33,032 bases of DNA. It comes from Lachnospiraceae bacterium UBA7160 (lineage in GTDB: Bacteria > Bacillota > Clostridia > Lachnospirales > Lachnospiraceae). Where the stretch lies: NCBI GenBank assembly GCA_002491565.1, contig DKWE01000112.1, forward strand, positions 1,623-34,654, written 5' to 3'. Position 1 is the first letter of the stretch. Every line of letters starts with the position of its first letter. Below the pieces are notes generated by a model. The model was given only the letters and a program-made list of their open reading frames with translations, had not been told where the DNA came from and ran no database searches. Shown in pieces: positions 8,396-16,027 of the stretch. The translations under genes were made by a program, and so were the position numbers.

Positions 8396-8490
8396 GAGGG
8401 TGTTGCATACAGCCGGAAACTACAAGCCTGGTATATGCCCAATCAGTCAGCTACCAGGCTTTGCAGTTCTACGCATTTTGCAGCACCCTC
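8396..8490. repeat. Dispersed nested-hairpin repeat, copy B
   Basis: The outer arms GAGGGTGTTGCA and the right-hand TGCAGCACCCTC match copies at 447-544 and 17466-17565. The inner stem here is AGCCTGGTA/TACCAGGCT. It begins 17 bp after the rfbC stop and lies between converging genes, where it could end transcription from both sides. Confidence 0.75.
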
Positions 8491-8522
8491 GCAAAATTGC
8501 TTCATTCTCTGTTTTTCGAATA

Positions 8523-9197
8523 TTATTCGGTCACTGTAAGTGTCAGTTTTGCGTCATTAGACGGATGGCCTTCGCGGTCTACCACCGAATAAATCAGCTC
8601 ATACACACCCGGACCTGCGATATCATTCTTTCCCGCGATGTGGATTTGACCCCATAGCCAGTCTTCATCATCCACATCATCCTGAATATCCTTGACAAAA
8701 GAAAATAAATCGTAACCTCTACTTCGGCTCACAGTCGCATAATCTGTCGTCAATGAGATCCTGGGATTTTCTCCCGGCTTCTCCGTCTCTGTCTCCGTTT
8801 CAGACTCAGATTCCGTCTCAAATTCTGATTCGGACTCTGTCTCTGATTCAGTCTCCGTCTCTGTCTCCATTTCCGGCGTATAATTTACAACGCGTTCCAC
8901 TTTTGCTACATTATTACTGTGGTCCTTCGCATAGTAAATAACCTTCGCCCGCTCCCCATCCTGTAACGGAATCACCGACTCCACAAACAAAGTATCACTT
9001 ACATCTCCATCCACTTCATCCGTCGCATATACCCCTTCCAGCAGAGGCGCACGGTCTGCACCTTCCTCGTAGGAAATCATCTCTTCCGGAAACAGAATCA
9101 CTGGCGGCTCTGTATCCTGCTGCAGTCTCAGCCAGAAAACAAGTCCTCCCAGCAACACACACATCCCTGAAAGCAGAATTATTATTAGTTTCTTCAT
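8523..9197 (-). CDS. Membrane-anchored or secreted protein with two Ig-like (DUF5011-type) domains
   Basis: An N-terminal hydrophobic segment (KKLIIILLSGMCVLLGGLVFWL, about residues 2-23) acts as signal or anchor. Residues ~28-108 resemble a DUF5011/HYR-type Ig-like domain (GVYATDEVDGDVSDT). A low-complexity linker of Glu, Thr and Ser follows (about residues 109-140). A second Ig-like module (GPGVYELIYSVVDREGHPSNDAKLTLTV) ends the protein. The start at 9197 (224 residues) is preferred because the hydrophobic segment then begins at once, with AAGGG about 10 bases upstream. A longer start at 9260 is less likely. Its position outside the cell is inferred; the binding partner is unknown. Confidence 0.75.
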   Translation of the reverse strand: MKKLIIILLSGMCVLLGGLVFWLRLQQDTEPPVILFPEEMISYEEGADRAPLLEGVYATDEVDGDVSDTLFVESVIPLQDGERAKVIYYAKDHSNNVAKVERVVNYTPEMETETETESETESESEFETESESETETETEKPGENPRISLTTDYATVSRSRGYDLFSFVKDIQDDVDDEDWLWGQIHIAGKNDIAGPGVYELIYSVVDREGHPSNDAKLTLTVTE

Positions 9198-9355
9198 GCG
9201 TCGATATCCCTTCTCTTCTCCTATCAGTACAATGCTATATAAACAACTACACCATATCACTTTCCTGTTTTCCAGTCACCGGAGCAACAAGCCTCAACGC
9301 AGTCCAATGAGAAGTCAGGCAAGGAAGTTTGACCGAATATGAACGATACAGTACA

Positions 9356-9521
9356 CTAGAGCATGTTTGAAAAATGCTTTCTGCCAGATGTGCGCCACAG
9401 CTTGTGGGAGATTTCTGCCAAATGAAAGCGGCGTAGCGGGCTACGTCAACTGAATTTGGCAGAAATATCAGGCAAAGTAGAGCGTGCAGATGGTAGAAAT
9501 GATTTTTCAAACACGCTTTAG
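9356..9521. repeat. 166-bp nested inverted repeat (MITE-like element)
   Basis: Terminal arms of about 40 bp start CTAGAGCATGTTTGAAAAAT (left) and, read inward on the other strand, CTAAAGCGTGTTTGAAAAAT (right); about 31 of 40 positions agree. Inside are a perfect 13-bp stem (ATTTCTGCCAAAT at 9411-9423 with ATTTGGCAGAAAT at 9454-9466) and a central CGTAG/CTACG hairpin. A half copy lies at 10441-10502. There is no transposase, so it is a non-autonomous or RNA-level element. Confidence 0.8.
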
Positions 9522-9607
9522 GCCTACTGGATCAACTGAGTCAAATTCGTCACAGGCAGACTCCGCTCAGAGCCTGTCTGTGATGAAACCAGCATGCCCA
9601 AAAGCAA

Positions 9608-10414
9608 TTACTGTCCGTCTGCGAACAGCACGACCTTCTTCGCTGTCAGCCTCTCATCACTCCAGATCAGGCAGGTGCTTCCCTCCTGCAAATCCTCCAG
9701 CTTCACGATATTCCGTGTGAGGTACGGAAGCATCTCACACGCAGCCGGAATCCGGTACTGCATGCCGCCTTTCGCAGTCAGCAGTACATTGCCGTCCTGC
9801 TGTGTCTCGACCGTCTCTGCTTCTACATACTCCGGCACACGCAGGTCGTCCGGAATATCGCAGAAAATCAGGCGGGCAGGCGCTACCGGCGGCTCGGAAA
9901 GTCCCATTATCGGCTCCAGGTAAGCAAAAACAGCGTCCTGATCGTCGTCTTCCTCATTCTCCTCTGCCAGTTCAGAAAGCGCCACCAGGAAACCGCTTTC
10001 AGCATCCAGGATCAGCGTTTTCTCCGGATCGATTGTCAGCACAAGCTCCCCGCGGCTGCCCATCTCTGAACGGTTGTCCACAATCAGCCTGTCACCTTCC
10101 ACACGCAGTACTGGTCCCCAGATACGCACCAGTGCATCAGTGACCTGTGCGCTGTCCGATTCGCCAGTCTCCGCATTCGTCTCGCGCTCTGTGTCATGCC
10201 CTGGCTCTGCACCAGGTTTCTGCGCTCCGGCCTGCTCTTTCGTACCAGAACCCTGCGCTCCGGTTCCATCTTCCCCCTCCGCAGCAGGCGCATCCATCGC
10301 GGTACCGATTTCTGTTTCCTCCTGCGCCTCACTGGAATTCGCGCAGCCCGTACAGCTGAGGCACAGGCTAAGCGAAAGCATCACTCCCGCTGCAAGTTTA
10401 TTCCATTTTATCAT
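9608..10414 (-). CDS. Putative lipoprotein of unknown function
   Basis: The 268-residue protein begins with a lipoprotein-like signal (KLAAGVMLSLSLCLSCTGCANS). Cys24 is the likely lipidated residue, though position -3 is Cys rather than the usual Leu/Val; Cys21 is an alternative. A spacer rich in Gly, Glu, Ala and Thr (about 27-92) follows, then a globular C-terminal part with beta-rich motifs (RIWGPVLRVEGDRLIVDNRS, LVLTIDPEKTLILDA, GSTCLIWSDERLTAKKVVLFA) typical of small beta-barrel or stalk-like folds. GAAGGGAG lies 8 bases before the ATG. It sits downstream of the Bce-type kinase on the same strand but 390 bp away. I do not recognise a family. Confidence 0.7.
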   Translation of the reverse strand: MIKWNKLAAGVMLSLSLCLSCTGCANSSEAQEETEIGTAMDAPAAEGEDGTGAQGSGTKEQAGAQKPGAEPGHDTERETNAETGESDSAQVTDALVRIWGPVLRVEGDRLIVDNRSEMGSRGELVLTIDPEKTLILDAESGFLVALSELAEENEEDDDQDAVFAYLEPIMGLSEPPVAPARLIFCDIPDDLRVPEYVEAETVETQQDGNVLLTAKGGMQYRIPAACEMLPYLTRNIVKLEDLQEGSTCLIWSDERLTAKKVVLFADGQ

Positions 10415-10440
10415 AATTTTTCTCCCTTCTGTTGGTTATA

Positions 10441-10502
10441 CTAGAGCGTGTTTGAAAAATGTTCTCTGTCAGATGTGCGTCACAATTTGTAGGATATTTC
10501 TC
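10441..10502. repeat. Half copy of the 166-bp inverted-repeat element
   Basis: It begins CTAGAGCGTGTTTGAAAAAT and continues AGATGTGCGTCACAATTTGT, closely matching the left half of the element at 9356-9521. The right half is missing. It lies 27 bp upstream of the lipoprotein start, so the two copies bracket that gene. Confidence 0.75.
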
Positions 10503-10802
10503 TTCATCCTGCCCATTCGCTTTGCTTCATTGTTTACTGCCACTTACCGATATTGCCCAACTGATCACTGCCAGCCTCTACCGCTTATCCTTCCCACAAT
10601 CAGCAAACTTCATACCCTCAATTTTTCTACATGCGCTACAATTATGGCCGTGCAATCGAAACCTCGGTGCAAATGTGTCCATTGCACACGCCTATCTGCC
10701 GCAATTCCTACATCAGAACATTGCATATTACTGTTCAGACCTATGTTATCCAGCGAGGCGAGTTGTTGCCCACCGCCAGGATGATCGCAAACAGGAACCA
10801 TT
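10503..10802. other. Intergenic region between lipoprotein gene and kinase gene
   Basis: No gene or clear regulatory signal is seen. There is a weak local inverted repeat near 10667-10690 (GTGCAAAT/ATTGCAC) but no convincing terminator T-run. Confidence 0.35.
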
Positions 10803-11990
10803 TTATTCCACTGTGGCTTCATCTGACGCATCCGCTATCCTTCTGTCTTTCCTCTCGACAGCCGGGAACGCAACCTGCATCTCAAATCCCTTGCCCCACT
10901 CCGAATTCACCCGCAGCGTCAGATTCAGCTCCTTCGCCATCTCCTCGGCCAGGTACAGCCCCATCCCGGTCGCTTTCTTCCGCTCAGTGCCGGTGTCGCC
11001 TGTGAAGCCTTTCTCGAACAGATACGGCAGATCGCAGGCACGCACCCCGATTCCGTTATCCCGCACGCTGAGAACACAGCGCCCCTCTCTTTGCTCACAG
11101 GAGAAGCACAATTCAGGGGTGCTCGCACTGTAGCGGATGGAATTGCTGACGAGCTGCCCCAGTAGAAATTGCAGTCCTCTCCTGTCTGAATAGACCGACT
11201 TTCCATCCAGCTCCACCCGAACTACAAACTGCTTCTCTTCGAGCAGCGGCCGGTAGTCCTCCAGAATCTCGTCAATGACCTCCCGAAGCCTCAGATGCTC
11301 AAACCGATAATCCTTCCGCGCGCTCTTCAGCCGCGCGTAGTACAGCAGCTGGTTCACAGACTCCTGCAGCTGGTTCCTGATATAGTCCAACCGCAGACAA
11401 AGTGCATCCGGCAGTTCCTCCCTGCGGTTGTCCAGAAGAAAGGTCAAAAGAGAAATCGGCGTCTTGATCTCGTGCGCCCACAGCTCCATATATTCCTCAT
11501 AATCCTCCAGCTGCGTCTGTCCCTTCGCACAGGCAGCCTCATAACTCCGCAAAGTCTCGCCCAGAAGCCGTATCTCATCTTCAAAAGCAGGTCCCGCCGC
11601 CTCTGTCAGCTGCTCCTCCTGCTGCAGATCCGGTTTCTCTAAAAATGCAAAAAACGCCTGGCTCCTTCTTCTCTCCTGATAAACAATTCCAGCACAGACC
11701 ACACAAAATAATATTACAGTCGCCATCAGAATGACCACAGCTAATGCATAGAAAGCCCGCGTGTTCGCAAGCCAGAGCAGCAGTATGGCGAACGCATCCA
11801 CTCCGAGCAGAAGCAGCAGCCAGGGAAAATACTGCGCCAGTGCTGTCAAAATCCCACTCTGCAGCCTCTTCTGTTCTTTCTCCTGCTCGGCCTTACCTAC
11901 TACAGCCCTTGTGTCCCCCGGCTTCTGTTCTACCCCTCCGGACTCCGGGCTTGCTCCGTTTTCCGCACGTTTCCTCTTTCTAATTTCCAT
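10803..11990 (-). CDS. Bce-type sensor histidine kinase (intramembrane-sensing)
   Basis: It senses cell-wall-active peptides through its partner ABC transporter and phosphorylates the response regulator. The 395-residue protein has two close membrane segments (about 55-75 and 80-103) with almost no outside loop, as in BceS-type kinases. The phospho-acceptor box is ELWAHEIKTPISLL (His173). The ATPase part shows QLVSNSIRYS (N box), VRDNGIGV (G1) and KKATGMGLYLAEE (G2). The first ~50 residues are an unusual charged, Glu/Gly/Lys-rich tail. AGGAG lies 10 bases before the ATG. Its cognate regulator was probably the one now split off at 16024-16698. Only that gene's 3' remnant (12066-12283) remains directly upstream. 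Confidence 0.92.
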   Translation of the reverse strand: MEIRKRKRAENGASPESGGVEQKPGDTRAVVGKAEQEKEQKRLQSGILTALAQYFPWLLLLLGVDAFAILLLWLANTRAFYALAVVILMATVILFCVVCAGIVYQERRRSQAFFAFLEKPDLQQEEQLTEAAGPAFEDEIRLLGETLRSYEAACAKGQTQLEDYEEYMELWAHEIKTPISLLTFLLDNRREELPDALCLRLDYIRNQLQESVNQLLYYARLKSARKDYRFEHLRLREVIDEILEDYRPLLEEKQFVVRVELDGKSVYSDRRGLQFLLGQLVSNSIRYSASTPELCFSCEQREGRCVLSVRDNGIGVRACDLPYLFEKGFTGDTGTERKKATGMGLYLAEEMAKELNLTLRVNSEWGKGFEMQVAFPAVERKDRRIADASDEATVE

Positions 11991-12065
11991 GCCTTCGCTC
12001 TCCTGCTCATTTGTGTTTCGGCCTCCCAGTGCATTCCATTTTCCTATATTTCAGCCTTCCCGGCC

Positions 12066-12283
12066 TCACTCCTGCACTTCCACCGGTATGAGCCGATACC
12101 CGGCGCCGCGTATCGGTACGATCTGCTGGCGCATCCCAAGACCTGTCATCGTCTTTTTCAGCCGTGTCAGGTTCACCTGCAGCGCATTTTCATCGATAAA
12201 TTCCGCCGTCCCCCAGACTGCCATGCACAGCTCTTCCTTCGTGACCAGCTCTCCCCGGTGCACCAAAAAGGTCTCCAGATTTA
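12066..12283 (-). pseudogene. 3' remnant of a Bce-type response regulator
   Basis: It encodes the last ~68 residues of an OmpR-type winged helix (LETFLVHRGELVTKEELCMAVWG to RGAGYRLIPVEVQE). From 12091 to 12279 the DNA equals 16043-16231 in the intact regulator, with two mismatches. There is no receiver domain. The upstream edge is a sharp junction with AT-rich DNA at about 12280. Its stop lies 75 bp before the kinase gene, the expected place for the original regulator. It was created either by insertion of the island or by recombination between duplicated modules. Confidence 0.88.
12091..12279. repeat. 189-bp direct repeat, left copy
   Basis: This is the same-orientation copy of 16043-16231 with 187 of 189 bases identical (differences in the CCCAAG/CCCGAG and CCATGC/CCAAGC words). 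The repeats are 3,952 bp apart and flank the AT-rich segment. Recombination between them would rejoin the regulator to the kinase and release the intervening DNA. Confidence 0.93.
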
Positions 12284-12306
12284 AGTTTCTCTTCTATTTC
12301 GTTCAT
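12190..12306 (-). pseudogene. Truncated third ORF of the ATPase-TOPRIM operon
   Basis: Its ATG (12304-12306) overlaps the stop of the TOPRIM-like gene as ATGA, the usual sign of translational coupling. It reads MNEIEEKLKSGDLF and then crosses the junction at about 12280 into regulator DNA in the wrong frame, stopping after 38 residues. So the cassette probably had a third gene whose body has been lost. Chance overlap cannot be excluded from 9-12 native codons. Confidence 0.45.
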
Positions 12307-13043
12307 TTTCCTGTCGAACAATTTATTGTTTTTATTTCTTCCTCGAATCTTGCTGCACTGATGCAGAGGTTTTTCACTTCTTCCCAGCTATTACAGACCT
12401 CAGCAACAAATTGCCTGTAAATCAACAATCTTTTTTTGTGTCCGGGAATCCTAATGCCGTGATAGGCTTTGCCTTTTGAAATAATATTTGCCCAGGGATC
12501 CTCTATCGTTTCAACTCCTTTCAGCTTATCATACGCAGCAGCTACCCAGGTATCCGTGCTGTCACATGGAATCACAATACATATACCATTTTTTTGATTT
12601 AACCAGGAAGCGATTAATGTGGTTAAATGACCTATGTATCCTTCTACGGATACTTCATGTGACATACAAGGTAGTTCAATGGGACAATCGCTACTTTTTA
12701 AACGCATACATTCTAACGAATTTACCTTGCCTTTACTTTCACATACTGTAGTTCCGCACTGGCAATGTACTTCTTTTTCTTTTCTTGCCACATCTCCATC
12801 CATTTGAACAATAATCATGTCCAACTGAGGTTCAATATCCTTCATAAACTTTTCCAGAATCCCTACATGATCTGTACACCATTTCCATACACCTTTCCAG
12901 CCATTTCCATATTCGCCAGTTAAGTCATCTTCCGGCTGCAGCTGTATATATTGGTTATCTTCTCCTGTAATCTGATCAACAATTCCTTTCAGAATAATAT
13001 AATCCGTCGGCCCCTCACAGACGATTCCTATATTTTTACTCAT
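12303..13043 (-). CDS. TOPRIM-like nuclease-type partner of an AAA ATPase (DUF4276/OLD-like)
   Basis: The 246 residues begin with a TOPRIM-style GIVCEGPTDYIILK (Glu10) and have MIIVQMDGDVARK, giving the acidic DxD pair (Asp82, Asp84). Those residues bind Mg in TOPRIM nucleases. VIPCDSTDTWVAAA (161-170) resembles a motif of DUF4276-type proteins. Between lies a Cys-rich stretch (Cys94, 96, 101, 112, 120, 126), a possible metal site. Its ATG overlaps the ATPase stop by 4 bp, so the two are coupled. By analogy with OLD, Gabija and PARIS pairs, the ATPase would control this effector in anti-phage defence. That role is inference. Base composition is AT-richer than the flanks, suggesting transfer. 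Confidence 0.72.
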   Translation of the reverse strand: MSKNIGIVCEGPTDYIILKGIVDQITGEDNQYIQLQPEDDLTGEYGNGWKGVWKWCTDHVGILEKFMKDIEPQLDMIIVQMDGDVARKEKEVHCQCGTTVCESKGKVNSLECMRLKSSDCPIELPCMSHEVSVEGYIGHLTTLIASWLNQKNGICIVIPCDSTDTWVAAAYDKLKGVETIEDPWANIISKGKAYHGIRIPGHKKRLLIYRQFVAEVCNSWEEVKNLCISAARFEEEIKTINCSTGK

Positions 13044-14221
13044 ATCAGTTCCGGTACACCCCCAAGCCTTCCATTAATCCAAAGTCTTGATAAAGATTGT
13101 CCCTCTCTGAGTAATTCCTCAGAAACCTGTATTCTTTTAATCTGTGCAAATCCATTTCTATCACGGTCAACAGCAAATAAACGAATATCATCATTTTTTA
13201 AGTCTAACCCGTCCAGTACCAGCGGATTATGTGTCGTCAGGAATACATGCTTTTTATTTTCCAGAATCTGTTGACAAAAAACCTGTGTAATTTTTTTTGC
13301 CAGTCTGGGATTCAAAGCATGGTCAAAGCTGTCCACTGCAAACACAGACGGTGCCTGCGGATGCATAGCAAGACATAGCATAAACAACACATATAACGCA
13401 CCTTCGCTGGCATCATATCCTGTAAATTTTGCTGTGTTTTTCATAAAGCGGTCACTGAACTCAATAATCTGTCTTGTGGTTGGGATGTTGGAATTGATGC
13501 TTGTCTTCTTGGGGATATCAATCGAAATATCCGATGCCCAGTCAATCATCTCAAGCACATCATCCATATAAAGGGAACCAAAGCGAACATCACCATCCTT
13601 TTCTTTTATAATATCCTGTAATGCTTCTGCCAGTCTTCCGCCGTTTAAACCTATGGGTGACATCTGGTTGGGATCCGGAACTGTTCCCCGCAATGTTAAT
13701 GTATTGGGCTGAAATATTCCAAAATTTGAAAAAAGCTTTGCAATCTCTCTGCCATTTACTAATTCCGGATTTTCATCAATCAGAAAAAAACCAATATAAT
13801 TGTTGCCTTGCTTTTGAGAAGCATTACTTCTTCCCCATTTTCTTTCCCCATTTTGTGAAAAAGATTCCGAATGATATTTCCAGTAGTCCGTATCCTTCGG
13901 TGTTGTTAAATGCACATCATACCGAAAGATATCAGATTGTTCCTCTTCCTCCCATTCCAGAGATAAATCAATGGTCGGCTTCGCTCTCTGCCCTTTAAAA
14001 TTTGACTTATACAAGGAAGATGCGCTCAGCCTCACTCCTTTTCTTTGAAGGCTGTTCGCATCCACGCGGTCTGTCATAGCTGCGCTTAATAAACCTATTG
14101 CCTCCAAAACAGTGGATTTTCCTGAGCCATTCGCCCCTATAAACACATTCACTTTTCCTGGCTCGAAGGATACATGAAATAATGACTTAAAATTCCCAAC
14201 ACTTATCTTCTTTAAGTTCAT
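13040..14221 (-). CDS. AAA/ABC-type ATPase of an OLD-like two-gene cassette
   Basis: This 393-residue AAA_21-type protein begins with MNLKKISVGNFKSLFHVSFE. The Walker A is GANGSGKST (29-37), the signature-like segment YDASEGALYVLF (269-280), and the H-loop FLTTHNP (His331). The Walker B reads SVFAVDSFDHALNP, so the usual DE-P-E is D-S-F-D and the catalytic Glu is Ser298. Such proteins dimerise like SMC/ABC heads and partner with effectors. The ATG follows GAGAGGAG by about 8 bases. It overlaps the next gene by 4 bp. A -10 (TATACT, 14246-14251) lies upstream with a poor -35. Defence or toxin-antitoxin-like function is inferred from organisation, not shown. Confidence 0.82.
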   Translation of the reverse strand: MNLKKISVGNFKSLFHVSFEPGKVNVFIGANGSGKSTVLEAIGLLSAAMTDRVDANSLQRKGVRLSASSLYKSNFKGQRAKPTIDLSLEWEEEEQSDIFRYDVHLTTPKDTDYWKYHSESFSQNGERKWGRSNASQKQGNNYIGFFLIDENPELVNGREIAKLFSNFGIFQPNTLTLRGTVPDPNQMSPIGLNGGRLAEALQDIIKEKDGDVRFGSLYMDDVLEMIDWASDISIDIPKKTSINSNIPTTRQIIEFSDRFMKNTAKFTGYDASEGALYVLFMLCLAMHPQAPSVFAVDSFDHALNPRLAKKITQVFCQQILENKKHVFLTTHNPLVLDGLDLKNDDIRLFAVDRDRNGFAQIKRIQVSEELLREGQSLSRLWINGRLGGVPELI

Positions 14222-14436
14222 GCCTATCGCTCCTCTCTTAGCATGAGTATAGCATATTTTATGAATTAAATATAGCTATTTTCCCAATTTTTATACATAC
14301 CTAATCTGCAATCAAAGAATAGAAAGCAACAAACCTTTTATTAAGAGCTGCCATACCACATCAAAGCGCATACTGGTCTCATCTGCTATGCGCTTATATA
14401 AGTCCTGAAACACTGAATTTCTTCCAAGCTTCTGTC

Positions 14437-14826
14437 TCTATGCCCCGGCTTCCTCTGTCCGGTCAAAAACTGCACGCCGATCATTGTATCCGCGATCAGC
14501 AGAAAAATAATGGCGAGATAGATCGTGATGTAGCTCGCTGCTACCATATAGAACAACTGCCGTCCCATATTCTGCAGGTAACTCCCATACGGGAGCCCCG
14601 CCGCATCCAGCTTCTCATTCAGGCTGGGAATCGCCACGCCCGCCCCGAAAAAGCACAGAGCCGCCAGCAAAAGCAGCGATCCGAGCGCCAGCGCACCCGA
14701 CCGGCTGATAACTGTCTCCTGAAGCTGCCGGAAATGGAAGACATGGAGATGCCTCCTGCTCGTTCAGACCGGAGAGCTTCTCCATCAGCGCCTTCGCATT
14801 TTTCGAATCCAGCGCTCCGGTTGACT
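14437..14826 (-). pseudogene. Doubly deleted copy of the Bce-type ATPase and permease genes
   Basis: Three blocks match the intact operon at 17680-20539, at roughly 94% by eye. Reading minus-strand 5' to 3': an ATPase piece (STGALDSKNAKALMEKLSGLNE), the permease piece up to FFGAGVAI, and the permease piece SLNEKLDAAGLPY to TGQRK. The two joints fall on short direct repeats of the intact copy: AGATGCCTCCCGCTC (18968-18982 and 19952-19966) and GGAAATCGCC (18172-18181 and 18847-18856). In the pseudogene one copy of each remains (14747-14761; about 14626-14635). The deletions are 984 and 675 bp. Confidence 0.92.
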
Positions 14827-15196
14827 CTATCGGGACACTCATTTTGATACAATTTGATTCTCCCTCAAACCTTTTCATTTTGGCCTGTACTTTTTCATTT
14901 TGCCTGTTGGGGTTGCATACTGGGGGAGGGAAAATTATAAGGTTTAAAGCTAAAAGAAAAAGCCCGGAATCATGCGGTTTTTCGTCTGCCACATGGTTCC
15001 GGACTGTTTGTCCTGTGAAATATCTATTGTTCTCTGATCCTTTTCTCCATGAAAAAACTTATTCAGCACTTTCTGGATGATTTTACATTCCGATTTTGCC
15101 AATGCAAATAAAGTCATTTTATGATAGTCTTCAAAGACACTCCTTTTTCATTCGACACATCTCCATACACTTTTATATGCAGCAACGGCATTCTCC
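14827..15196. other. AT-rich stretch between module debris and the PHP gene, with a 55-codon ORF
   Basis: There is no recognisable family. On the minus strand an ORF at 14950-15117 reads MTLFALAKSECKIIQKVLNK and ends in MIPGFFF. It has a plausible coding look but no clear ribosome site of its own; AAAAGGAG lies farther upstream, ahead of a short TTG frame. The low GC matches the flanking PHP and ATPase genes, so this belongs to the foreign segment. Confidence 0.35.
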
Positions 15197-16027
15197 TCAC
15201 AAAATTCCTCTCAAATCTAACATGGATAAGGATATATCCAACGCACCGACACTAAATCCTTCGCTTTTATCAAACTCTCCATGGCAATCACAGCCGCCAG
15301 TGATTCTCATATTATTCTTTTTGCAAAAATCAACACAGACATCCGTAACATCTTTTGAATGTGACGGATAATAACATTCAATTCCTTCTATTCCGCACAT
15401 CCTCATTTCGCTCAGCATAGCGGCAAATCCGTCCGGATATCGTTCGTACAAATACCCCGGATGCGCCAAAACGGGCACTCCTCCCGCTCGTCTGACCATT
15501 CTGCAGAAATCCGTCATATTGCACTCCCCAAAGTCCGATAAATGATTCGGTGTTCCATACCTGCAGTAAATCGTTTCATTTGCCTCCTCATATGTTTTGG
15601 CTGCGCCCTTTGCCACCGCATAATGCAGATATTTCCATCCCCCTTTCTCCTTAGGATAACTAAAACGACGGTATTCTTCCAGAGACATTTGTGGATAATC
15701 CCGCATCATATTATATACGATATATTCACATGCAACAGCTTTATATTGCTTGTCAATAAAAGCCTTCATTTCTTCATTGTCTTTATCAAAATTATATGCA
15801 AGCATGTGCAGGCCTTCACCTTCCCACAAAACTTCTAATTCAACGCCCATAACATATTCCATCCCATTGTCACGGCAAATTTCTGGCAAAACGGAATATG
15901 CGTCAATTGTCGCATGGTCGCATATGGAAAGTAAGCCGACCTTTCTCTTTTTGGCAAGTGCCACAATTTCTTCTGGTGAACGCGAACTATCAGAATATAT
16001 TGAATGAATATGTAAATCAGCTTTCAT
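15197..16027 (-). CDS. PHP-domain metal-dependent phosphoesterase (TrpH/YciV-like)
   Basis: The 276-residue protein has the full PHP metal motif set: ADLHIHSIYSD (His6, His8), ICDHATIDA, a Glu in GVELEVLWEG, PVLAHPGYL and GGCDCHGEFD. Related enzymes cleave 3',5'-bisphosphate nucleotides or short RNA 5' ends. The substrate here is not predictable. Its ATG overlaps the stop of the response regulator as ATGA, with GGAGG inside the last regulator codons, so it is translated with the regulator. That coupling arose at the recombination boundary (about 16042). Composition is AT-richer than the Bce genes. Confidence 0.85.
   Translation of the reverse strand: MKADLHIHSIYSDSSRSPEEIVALAKKRKVGLLSICDHATIDAYSVLPEICRDNGMEYVMGVELEVLWEGEGLHMLAYNFDKDNEEMKAFIDKQYKAVACEYIVYNMMRDYPQMSLEEYRRFSYPKEKGGWKYLHYAVAKGAAKTYEEANETIYCRYGTPNHLSDFGECNMTDFCRMVRRAGGVPVLAHPGYLYERYPDGFAAMLSEMRMCGIEGIECYYPSHSKDVTDVCVDFCKKNNMRITGGCDCHGEFDKSEGFSVGALDISLSMLDLRGIL

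Noticed and set aside
9247..9510. 87-codon minus-strand ORF across the palindromic element
   Set aside because: It lies mostly inside the inverted repeat, its reading is dictated by the palindrome, and there is no ribosome site. Better explained as a repeat.
14283..14420. Minus-strand fragment RNSVFQDLYKRIADETSMRF as a transposase tail
   Set aside because: It is an open stretch of ~40 codons with no start and no motif that I can tie to a transposase or integrase.
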